DNA of 64,000 bases, taken from contig NC_087064.1 of assembly GCF_963678635.1 (NCBI RefSeq), positions 29,182,189 to 29,246,188 on the forward strand, in the 5' to 3' direction. Both the position numbers and the translations under genes were made by a program. Numbering within the stretch: position 1 is the stretch's first letter; the number at the start of each line of letters is the position of its first letter. This DNA comes from Symsagittifera roscoffensis (lineage: Eukaryota; Xenacoelomorpha; Acoela; Convolutidae). The notes under the pieces are model-generated. The model was not told where the DNA came from. It did not search any database and saw nothing but the letters and a program-made list of their open reading frames with translations. Below, piece after piece: positions 23,101-35,100 of this stretch.

Positions 23101-26100
23101 ATCAGAATTACAGGTTGCGTGAATCCCTTCTCCATACCGTATCTACAATTTTTCCACAACAAGCCGCGATTGTCGGAAATGTCAAATTCTTGATTGGACT
23201 TTTCTCGCTAACTATCCTGTCAAATCTGATATTATAGCTTTAATCGAATGAACAGGTTGTTGAAAGCCTACCTTTATTTTGTTTTAAAGAAAGTTATTGT
23301 CTTCAAAAAAACCAAAATTTCGAAACTTCGACAGTTTTTTTGGAAACTTATTGACTTAAGGTGAAAATTGACTTTTTTACATGTTACTGAATCAAATCTT
23401 GAGACGAAAAGTTTCATTGAAAGAATGTGTTGCAATAACTTTTCCTGCAGAAGCTGCGATTCCTCAAATTTTTTGTAAGAGAAATGATCTCTTTTGGAAA
23501 ATTGATTATCTCAAAATTTCTTACTCTTACTTATAAGTATAAGTAGAAAAAAGTAAGGTTTTAGGCAAAGTCCATTTTTTGAAATCACTCTTTTCGTGAA
23601 GCATCAGTATAGCGAGTTAATTCAATATCAAACACGTACGTTCAGCTGTAGCTGGGCCCCTAGATCTTTTTTATCGAGACATAGAAAAATTTGGTTCATC
23701 GAGTTTTTTTTCAATATCTTTATTTCGACTGATGTTTTTTTTATTTTGTTGAATCGGAAACGGTGCGAAGCTCCGCTTCACCTCTCTGTTAAAATAATTC
23801 GGACAATCTATATATCTACATCTATATAAATATTCCTATATACTATTTTTAAATGCGAGTGACAGCTATCTCCCATATTTAAGCATAATAGTTTTGCCTG
23901 TTAAAGGAAAGATTTTTTTTTCATGTTTAAGCTATATCATATATTGCAAAGCTTAAGAAAATTTTAAATTAGTTTTCCGTAAGGTCTTTATTTTTTCAGT
24001 AATTTTTCGAGGCCAAATTAAGTCAGTCTATCTGTATACCGGCTTTTTCATTTAATTTGATTGTCTGTCTACCCGTCTCCTAAATTTTTAACTTTCAATT
24101 TGGTTTCGACAATTCAGTTCAAAATATAATACTGTCAAACGGGTCTCTCCATTCTTCTCCAAGGCGAAATTTGACTTTCTTACAAGTTACTCAATCAAAT
24201 CTGAGACGAAAAGTTTCATTGAAAGAAGGTGTTGCGATAACTTTTCCTGCAGAAGCGGCCGTTCCTCATTTTTTTTGTTAGAAAAATGATCTCTTTTGGA
24301 AAATTGATTATCTCAAAGTTTCTTACTCTTACTTATTTTCGTAGAAAAAAAAGGTTTTAGGCAAAGTCTATTTTTTTGAAATCACTCTTTTCGTGAAGCA
24401 TCAGTATAGCGAGTTCATTCAATCTCAAACACGTACGTTCAGCTGTAGCTGAGCCCTTAGTTGTTTTTTATCGAGACATAGGAAAATTTGGTTCACCGAG
24501 TTTTTTTTCAATATCTTTATTTTTTTCGACTGATGTTTTTTTATTTTGTTGAATCAGAAATGGTGCGAAGCTCCGCTTCATCTCTCTGTTAAAATAATTC
24601 GGACAATCTATATATCTTAATCTATATATCTATTTCTATATACTATATTTAAATGCGAGTGACGGCTATCTCCCATGTTTAAGCATAATAGTTTTGTCTG
24701 TTAAAGGAAAGATTTTTTTTTCATGTATAAGCTATATCATATATTGCAAAGCTTAAGAAAATTTTAAATTAAATTTCCGTAAGGTCATTATTTTTTCAGT
24801 TATTTTGCGAGGCCAAATGAAGTCAGTCTATCTGTATACCTGCTTTTTCATTTAATTTGATTGTCTGTCAACCCGTCTCCTAATTTTTTTCACTTTCATT
24901 TTGATTTCGACAATTCAGTTCAAAATTTTATTACTGTCAAACGAGTCTCTCCAATCTTTCTTCCTCTTTATCTGAATTTTCTGTCTTTTTTTCGATGCTT
25001 CTTTTTCGATCTTTTTTTCTATCTGTTTTTTTTTCTATCTTTTTTATCTATCTTTTTTTTCTGCCTTCCTTTCTCTATCTTTTTTCGATCCTTCCGTTTT
25101 GATCTGTTTTTTTTATGTTATTTTATATTTTTTTCTGTCTTTTTTTCGATTCGTTTTCCATCTTAAACCATTTTTTCTCTTTTTTTTCTGTATTTTTTAT
25201 CTTTCTTTTTCCATCTTTTTTTCTTCTGTCTTTTTTCGATCCCTCTTTTTCGATCTTCTTTTTTTTCCTATTTTTTTTGGTCCTTCTTTTCATTTTTTAA
25301 TTTTTTTTTCGATCATTCTTTTTCGATCTTTTTATCTTTTTTTCTATCTTTTTCGATTCTTCACTATCTCGCCACCTGTAAGCTTTTTCAACGTAAGATT
25401 TTTGCATGTTAAACGAAAGAATTTTTTCACGTTTCAGCTATATCGTATATTGCAGTTCTTAAGGTTTTTTTTTCGATTTTCCAGTCTGATTTCATTGGTT
25501 TTTCCACCGGGTTTAAATTAAGCAGCCCAATAGTGGGGTGCTGCCAGGGTTCCCAAAGGGGTTGCAAATTTGGCCTCCAATTAAGAATGCTCAAATCTTT
25601 TAAGTGTAGGTTTTTGATGTTTTTTCAAAATTGTTCAGAAAACTCAAATTACAAAATAATTTACAAAACTTGAGTTTCTAAACCCTGGAATTGGGTGCTA
25701 TTAGAGTACTCTCAGGAGTTTAGAACCTTACCTCCAAATATGACTGCTCAAATCAATGTAGTTTTCGAGATATTTACGTTTTTATGATTTTTCAAAAAAA
25801 ACTTGAATTAGTTTTTTTTCGGAATTTGAAATTCCTTACCATGTAGATTGTTGCTGCCAGGGTACTTTCAGGGGGTTACAAACCTTGCCTCCAATTATGA
25901 CTGCCCAAATTCTTGTATTTTTCGAGGTATGACGTTTTGTGTGATATTTTCAAAAATTTTATTAAAATCTTCATTAATTTTTTTTCTTCAAAATTTAAAT
26001 TCCCAACCCTGTAGTTGGGGGCTATCAGAGTACTCTCAGGGGGTTGTGAACCTTGTCTCTAATTACGACTGCTCAAATTATTGTAGTTTTTGAAATATGA

Positions 26101-29100
26101 CTTTTTTCGAAATTCCTTACACTGTAGTTGGGTGCTGTTATGGTACTCTCAGGGTTTGAGAATCTTGCCTCCGAATGTGACTGCTCAAATCCGTGTAGTG
26201 TTCGAGATGGACTTTTTTTTGTGATTTTTTCAAAAAAAAACTTCAGAAAACCAAAACAATTTTTTTCTTCTAAATTTGAAATTCTCAACCCCGTAGTTGG
26301 GGGCTATCAGAGTACTCTCTTGGGTTGCGAACCTTGCAACCAATTCTTACCGCTCTAATCTTTGTAGTTTTCCAGATATAACGTTTTTTGTGATGTTAAA
26401 TTTTTTTTTAATTTGAAATTCCTAATCCTGTAGTTGGGTGCTGTCTGGATACTCATAGGGTTTGAGAATCTTGCCTCTAAACATGACTGCCCAAATCCTT
26501 GTATTTTTCCAGATATGATGTTTTTCATGATTGTTCCAAAATTTTCAGTTAACATAGATTTAGAGAAATTCACAAAATTTAAATATCCCAAGACTGTGAA
26601 TAGATGCTGCCAGGGTACTCCCAGGAGTTGAACATCTTGCCTCCAAATGTGACTACTCAAAAATTTGTAGTTTTCGAGATTTGAAGCTTTTGAGATTAGA
26701 CGGAAAGTAGGAATTAAAAAATTTACAAAATCTGAAATTACCAACCATGTAATTCGGTGCTGTCAGAGTAAACTAAAAGCCTGCAGATCTGGTTTCCATT
26801 ATATGCGTTTTTTCATGAGTTGTCAAAAAAATCGAAGCACTGGAGGTGAGTTACACGCTAGTACGCATTAAACTTGAAGTTTAAAACGCGTTTTTCTCAA
26901 AATGGGTCGCTTTTAGGTGAAGAATGATAAAGACTAAACTTTCATAGAATTTAAGCCGACTTACTATAATGGAATTTGTTTTGCGAAATTGGGGCAGAAT
27001 GTTTTTGCCCCAAAAATGGATGAGTTTTGGCTTTTTAGTCTATCAAAAACTTTGCTTAAGGTACTGAGTCAATTGCTGGCCATACTATGTCAAAAGGAGC
27101 CTCTTACGTAATCAAACAAAGTTTATGAAGGATATCTTCAGAAAATGCGCAAATCATATAAAAATTGTTTTAAATGAAAAAAAATATGTTTTATTAGTGA
27201 AAATGACGTTGTTTGTCTATCAAATAAAAATATGTTCATACAATTTTTTAGAGATTATATTTTTGTTAAACTTTGTTAGGCTACATGAGTGGCTCACTTT
27301 GATATAATTTGGTTAGTAATTGTCTCAGTAGCTTGATCCTAATTTTTGATTGACTAAAAAAACCAAAATTGATCCATTTTTGTGGTAATTTTTTGTGCCC
27401 GAATTTCGCAAAAAAAGTTCCGCCATTTTAATTCTGCTAATATTCTAAGCGGGTTTTTAATTTCTCATTCAAAGTCAACTCAGTTTGAGAAAAGCGAGTT
27501 TTCAGTTTGAATTTTGTAGGTTTTGTCCGGATAATTTATATAAACACTATTTCAGTGCATCCATAAAAACCAGCGCTAAATTACAATCACTGCTGGTTAG
27601 ATTAATGCCGGCGATAAGCTTTTGTATTTTTTTTTGTAAATCCTAAAAGCCATTGCTGTCATGAGCTTGAAGTTATAAAGATATTTTTTCTTTTTTTTCC
27701 AAAGTTACGGTGGTTTGAAATTGGTTAAATTGTCCAAATCGAGATAGAAGTTCTCGCAGTTTTCTGTAAACGCGAGGCATAGTCGGCGAATTAATCAGGC
27801 GTAAAAGTCATTGCAAATTGATTTTTGGCAACTTCTCTGTCGTTTTAAGGCGTCACTGGACGAGGCACATCATCCTGTATTTAACACGGAATAAAAACGA
27901 GATTTTTTCTTTTGTTCATGTGTTTTAGTAGCTAGACAGTTCAAGATTTTCTTTACTCTTTTTTGCGAATTACTTCTTCGCTTTTGTGCACATCGATGCT
28001 CTCTAGGCTCATTCTTTGGTCCTTCCACAAGAGCTAGAAACGATATTTTAATTGAATGTCTATGAAAATGAATTCCGTAAACAAAACTTTACAATTGATT
28101 GAAACAATAAAGGTTGCATTTCTAAAACTGATGCCGGAGTTGTTTTTGATATTTCTACAAGAAATTAGTGTTTTTCTTTTTTTAAAAAAGAAAACTAAAT
28201 TTTTCGTGTCAGAGAGAAGCTATGAGTACGCCGTTTGCTTTTCAAAAAAATTCGTGTTTTAGATTCAAGAAATAATTTGAAACTTTTCTTTAAAAAAATC
28301 ATTTTTTCTCAATTATCTAGGTACTTCGAAATATCAAGACACAACCGGTTTCAATTTCATTACACAAGCAAAGCTTGTGTGATAGTATGAACTGTCTTTT
28401 TTCCAAGCTAGGTCGCAAATATTAGTGTTCATATTGAAAGTGATCATATTGCAGTATATGCATAAGATCAATAACCAGCTAGTAAGTACAGCCAATGCTA
28501 CGGATCTTAACACAGACTATGATTTTACAAATATCACTTAATCTTCAAGGTATCATGGATCTGTAGCATAGAGTTAGTGAGTTAGCGAAGGAGACCTGCA
28601 ACAAAATAAGAGGGGTCGATCCTGTGCAGGGTCGGATGTTTTTAATGAACTTTTTCGTTTACTACAAAAAAATGCGTCCGCTCGACAAATTAAGGCATGT
28701 TAGTTGGTAAATTACTTTGTTCAAATTGACGGGTACTGCTAATGCGTCATGATTGGCTTGTGTCACTTAGCAATTATGTAGTATCTTGTGTCACTTATGC
28801 TTGTGTCACTTATGCGAAGTCGTGAGATTCATTATCTTCAGGTTGGCGGTTTGATTCCGTGACATTGCAAAATTTTATTTTTCAAGGTTTTGTTTTTTTT
28901 CCGTATTGCTCGTTTTTACATTGCAACCGAGCTTCTTTTTACCGTTTTCTGGCTTGTATTTGCAAAGTGCAGCTTTGCTTCTGTGTATAATTTGTATGAA
29001 GAAAGGAAGTAATGGGACTCATTAGCCTGTCTCAATTCAAATAATCTTGAACGCGATCTAACTCGCTGCCTACGCGCTATGCACGCAGAGCGGAGTCAAA

Positions 29101-32100
29101 TTGAATATGATTTAGCCCAAAGTGGCGCAACGTAGACCCTCGTAGTTTTTGATGTATAATTGCAGGTAATTTTTTATGGGGTATCTTCAGTTTGGTACAA
29201 AAATTGTCTTTTAGTAACAATTGCTAGTCACCAAAATTGGTTCGCAGAAAATACCACCTCGATTTATAATTGTCCGTTACTTTCTTCGAAGCGCGGAACT
29301 ATAACACCATAAATATCACAATAAGGCCCTTAGTTTTCACATCGCCCTTTAATGTGTCTAAATATATTTTTTTTATGTTATGATAAAATTTTCACTTATG
29401 TGATTACCTTTGCCACAAGGGTGTTGCAACCGGGTACTACACTTTATTCCCGTAAACAACTTTGTTCACAGAATTCGCACGTCAAAATTTTACGTGTTTT
29501 TCGTGCTTTATTATAAATTGTATTTAATCAACCAGCCAGAACATCTAGCATAGAGATAATTCACTGGTTGAGACTTCAAAGCTCGTGGTTCGAATCCGGC
29601 CAGGACTTCTTTTTTTAACTAGAATTTTTTTGCTTTTTCAGAAGGTCGTCCGTCTGTTCATTTTTGTCGGCTTAGTTCCCATAGCCCGACTCTTCTTGAA
29701 AGTTCAGCTTTCTTCCATGTTGTTCTAATACTGTCGCCTGAGACGACCAAGCCCGGGAGTTCAGTTAAGTTGGGGACTGGTGATTTTGCAAACCGAGAGT
29801 TTGCAGCAATTTAAAACTTTTGTGTCTGCTTATTTTTGCCGGCTTAGCTCCCGCAGAAAGTTTTTTTTCTGCAAGTTCGGCTTCTTTCCATGATTGCGAA
29901 AGCTCATGGTAAATTTTCTCATGTTGCAGGTTTTTTTGGTTCTGTTTTTTTGGGGATTTTTAAATTTTTGATCAAAAAGCTTTTTCGCAAGTTTTTTTTT
30001 TAATTTTGAATTCTTCTTTGCATTTTCTTTTAATTAAAATCATTCATTTTTGTATCGCATGCATTTATGCCTCTGTGTATGTCTTTGTTCGCAGCTGTTA
30101 GTTTGCTTTTTCGTCCTGGAATGATTTAAAAGTGCGTAATAATTTACTGCTTCCGCATTGCTAGTGTTCAGAGTTGGAAGGAATTGCGCATTCGGCACTT
30201 ATCAGAATTTTTGATTGCTCATGAAACAACACGAATGACCGCTGATGAAACATTTGTATAATGTTGGCCTCAATGCAATACTACCATCGTTTTCATCAAC
30301 GGAGTGTAAAAACATCAATACTGTCTGAGATACCAAAATTCCATTCATAATTTAGTCAAGATTGGTGAATTGATCTTTTAAATTAGTTTTCTGAGAACTT
30401 TAGAAACTATTTGCAAATTGTTTTTTTTCTAGTGTTTGACTCGCTTGTGCGACCTCTTGTGAGGCTACTGCCTCATATGCTACTTGTGCCTAATAAGGTA
30501 GGAGTGAAAGCGGTCCAGTTGGTGGCTCATTTGGAACAACTGGTCCCCGTAGAGAATGAGGCGACAGAGACACATGAGGCAAGTGTAATTTTCAACTGCC
30601 TAAAAAATGTGGTCCTTTGCTATCAATATTCAAATTAATCGTTACTGGCATTTTTCAGGTTTCTCAGCGAAATAAAAGTTTTACTTATTGATCCAGTTTT
30701 CTCAAATCTGGTTAACTCTATCAAAAAAAAGGGCCAGTCATAATGTGTTCTAGAAATTCGAAGAGCTTTGAGGGAATCTATTCTTTTTCTTGAAAATTCG
30801 AAAGATGACATTCTGTTGAAAGATTCTGTGTTGGTTAAATTTAAGTTAGCAAATTAAAATGAGATGATCGTATTTATAGATAAAATATTGTCATTTACCG
30901 ATGAAGTTACCAACCAAATTTGCTCAAACAGACAATTTCGTCTTTTTCAATTTTGGTATAAAATTCTGGTGTGATATATGAAAATTCTATAACTCCCATG
31001 TTCAAAGATTTTTTTTATTGGTGACCAAATCACAAGTTAACACGCGTCTTTTGCATATATCCCTCAAAACTCTACGATGTTTTGTTGCAGTACCTGCATC
31101 TGTGTCAAAAATTCCTACTCCAAAAGTTTTTCTCTCAACTGGGGTCATCGGAACGGGACAGTTACTTCTTTATTCCTCCATGCTTATTAATACAGCAAAG
31201 GAGGATGAGCTTTTTTCGCTGCTCCTCCATGCTTCCTCTTATTTGAGAAACTAATGATGTGATTTGCGATGACCTTTGGGCACGATGAACGCAAAAGCGA
31301 CTCTGCACTCTGTTGTTCTTCATGCTCGCGATTAGCAACGATATTATCACCGGGTACTAGATTCATTTTCGGAAACAACTTTGCTAACGGAATTATGACA
31401 TGAAAATTTGCGTGGTTCGTAAGTCAATGACAGCTTCAGCGCATTCAGGTTAAAGGTAACGTCCATGCTTGGAGGGCCAAAGGATCTGCGTTTGCTTCCA
31501 AACGGGAGCCGATTTTTTTCATATTCGCGGAAAAAGTTGATGGCCGGACTATCGTTTGGCTTGCTTTGCAAAGCAATGGTCTTTCTTTCTAATTCGAGTA
31601 AATTTAACTATAATTGAAATTGTTTTTGTAAATTTGCTACCCTAGATTTCGGTTAATTTCCTTTTGTTTTTTTTTTCGTTTTGAAGGTTTTCTCGATTTA
31701 AATGAATTTGGTTTATTTCATAAACGAATTTGTTACCTGATAGAACGTTATTTGAAGTGCAAAAGTGTATTTTTAAGAATCAATGACTCAATGAAAGTAG
31801 TGAAGACGGCGCAGAGAAAAATCAGCCACAGACAATTCAGCCAAAGACAATTCGGCCAAATTAGGTTAAAGATGCTAGATCAACGGAAAAATTAATATTT
31901 TTCTAATTTGATTAGAGTCAGAAGGTTTTCAACACTTTAACAATGAAATTCAAAACATCAAATAACAATTTTCAAAGATCAAAACAAATATGCTGTGCGT
32001 AAGTTTTTAGGATATAGCTACATTGAAGGTACAAAGTTTTAAATACTTCTGTATATGGTCTCGATTGTAATTGCTTGCGTTCTGCACTAGTTTTTTCATT

Positions 32101-35100
32101 GGCGATTGATTAGTTGGGCTTCTAATGAAATCACCGGCCATCAATCTCTGGCCATAGTATCGGCATTTTTTGCTCATCTTTGACTCAAACTCTTGCTTTG
32201 TCGACACGAATTTTGTGAAGCTGCCATTCCGTGCCTCCAATGCATTGTTTGCACGACGTTCTCCGCTGAGTAGTCGGTTAAAAAAGTTCTAATGGGAAAT
32301 GTCAAAATTTGGTTTGACGCGTTTTTTCTCTATGTGCACCAATATAGGTGTCCTCAAAGTAGTTCGCTAGACTCTGAAATTCTTTTCAAGGCTTTTTTTT
32401 CGCAGCTCTTCAAATGCGAACGTTGCATCGTCAACGGGAACGAATGCCAAGCAAATCATGTTTTTGATATTTAGGCGAAACTCATTATCGTCTATTTAAT
32501 TGCGCATAAATTCAAGTTTTTGTACATTGCGCCATGCTGCCCGGCCCAAGTGGAAGAAAAAAAATTCTGTATCAGGATGCATTTTCTTAATGGCGTTGCA
32601 AACAACTGCCTAAAATCAATGACTATTTTTTTTCCGAATTGCTCTAAGCAGCCGAAATGTTTTTCATTTGTGTCGTGAGTCTTGTTGGGCAGCAGAGCGT
32701 ATACCAACGGTATAAATGTGTTTTCGATCACTCCTATAGGGTATGAACTTTGTAGAAGAAATCCGGTGGTACTCAAAAAAACGTTCTGCGCAATGGCAGA
32801 TTTTGGACTCTGAAATCAATTTGAGGGCAGGTAATGTTGCAAATACAAAAATTCAGTTGTCTGATTTACCAAAATCAAAATATTAGAACGTATCGCCGCT
32901 GTGTGTAAATTTGAGAGGTTCACGATTTTTGACATTGCTCTCATGGTTTTTTGGCGTCGGCATTGTTTCTAAAGCTTGCTGCCTGATTCGGTTTATTCTT
33001 CAAAGAGATGTTGAGTAACTCGGTATTATCGGCGCTGCATAAAGAGGCTAGTAATATTGCGCGTTGAAGACAATCTATCGGGGAGCGTTACCTTAGCAGT
33101 GTTTGTGGCTTTTTCTCGAACTTCGTTTGCAATTTTCTTAGCTTGAATTTTCGAGGGGCTCGGTAAGTGAACGTACTCGGTTTTTGAGTGGAATTCTTGC
33201 TGTTGGTGAAATAACCCACTGCTCTGAAATTTTTAAGGACATTCTTAAGGTTTTTTCATGGTATCTATGACCAACAAGACAAAATGCTTTCTTCTGCGTT
33301 TAGATAATACGAATCAGTAAATTGTTCAAACTAGATACTAAGAAAGATTAATCAACGTTGATTGTGTAAATGTATCAATCAACTGCAAAATTCAGGCGTT
33401 AAACTCGGTACTGGTTTCTGGTTGGGCAATGATTAAATCGCAATTAGTTTATCTTTTAAAGAAGTTAAAGTTTCAAAATAGTTTCAACCAACTACCCAAT
33501 TTCCATGATAGGCGATTGCACCCTCCCCATGATAAGATTATCAGCGTAACTCTGTGGCCAGTACGTGGTAGGGGTGGTCAACCCTTTAACTGATATCTTT
33601 TTTGACCGCTTGTAAAGTTCTCAGCTTTGGGTCTGCTTTCGTTTAAATTGGTTAGCTTTTTAGTGCAGTTTTCTGTTGAGTTTGATATTTTTAGCCGGTT
33701 TTTTAAGTTTGGAAACATTATGATTAGGAAATTAACTATAAGTCATCTAAATGAAGCTTTGATGTTTTGCCGCAAGTGAAAATTTTTGTGCGCACGTTTT
33801 TACGCTCACGTGGGTTGTTCGATTTGTCTGAATTTGAAATTGGCTGAATTGTCTGACCGGTTTTTTCTTTTCACTCATGTATGATTTCAGTTTAATTCCC
33901 TTGTTAAAAGTGAGGCGAACTACACTATCGGAAAGCAAATGTGTAGAAGCCACAAAAACCATGATCGACTTCTTCTTTTGAAAGTGGATTTATTGTTCAG
34001 ATTTCTCAGCGGAATAAAATATTTGCCTATTGTTCCGGTTGCTACAAGTTATGTTAATTTTAGCGATTATTAATTGTTCTCGAAATTCAAAGAGCTCTGA
34101 GTCTATATTTTTTTTTTCAAAAAGCAAGTCGTTTTTTTTGGTTTTCTGGCGTTCATTGACTTTTTCCTACTTTCTGTTGGCGTTTGTACTTTCAGTTGGG
34201 GGACCAATTTTGTTGGAGGGAAGTTTTTAAACTATACCCCCCAGCCATTATTGTGAAATTTGTCTATTTTGATGTCAAAGACCGTATCTGGGCAAGGAAG
34301 CATTTTTTACGACATTATCTCAATCAGATCAATAAAAAACCTGTATACCTTTTTGAGAGACTGACAAAGAGAGATTCGGATTTACTCGGTTATATGAAAG
34401 GCCTTAATTTGAAAACAACTGCGCACCGCAAGTCTTTATAAAGCGTGAGAACGGGAAGGTGTTCACTCATAATGTTGCGGACTCGGTTATTGCGGAAACG
34501 TTGCTTGCTTCTGGTAAAGCGCAAATTTTAGCAAAGAAGAGAAAATCAATTTTTCAATTAGGAAATCAAGATGCAACGATGAGGCTAAATGTCAACACGA
34601 CAACGCCAAAACGAGTGTTTCCGCCAAGTCCCGGGTCGGATCAGCAAATCCTTGATTATGTTAAAAAGCACAGAAATGAACCTGAAAAAATTGTGCAGTA
34701 TGTTGATAACTTAGCAAAACAATCTCCTCAAACTGAGCTTCATTCTAATGTTAGCAATACTTCAAGTGTGTTTACTGTAGAAGACAGTGGTTAAGTATTT
34801 AAGACAAGACAGCCTCAGTAGGGACTTTTATTCAATCTCATTTTTATTTTATTTCGTTTTATGTCCCCATCGTCATTTACCCAAGTTTTTGAGGCTGTTT
34901 CATTACTAAATGTTAACGTGCGATCACTTAAATCTAATTTTGAAGCCTTTAAAGTAAGTCTTGAGCAACTTGCAATAGCCCCATCTGTTATCGCTGTCAC
35001 TGAAACTTGGCTGAGCCCTAATGATTCAGCCGAGTTGTTCAATTTGCAAGGATACAAGTTTTTCTCCAGCCGTCGGCTGAGCAGAGGAGGTGGAGTAGGT

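Noticed and set aside
24861-25521. Long Phe-rich open frames (101 and 140 codons)
   Set aside because: They come from the T-rich low-complexity tract; they lack start context and any domain.
29542-29605. A functional tRNA gene
   Set aside because: The B-box is exact, but I could not fold a complete acceptor stem or place a clear anticodon; it sits within a dispersed repeat, which fits a SINE head.
31018-31571. Several short open frames on both strands near 31.0-31.6 kb
   Set aside because: They overlap one another and the SINE-related module at about 31330; no domain or splice context.
33540-33575. Possible remnant of the CAGGGTGACCAACT MITE (GGGGTGGTCAACCC)
   Set aside because: Only a short match without a second end or duplication.
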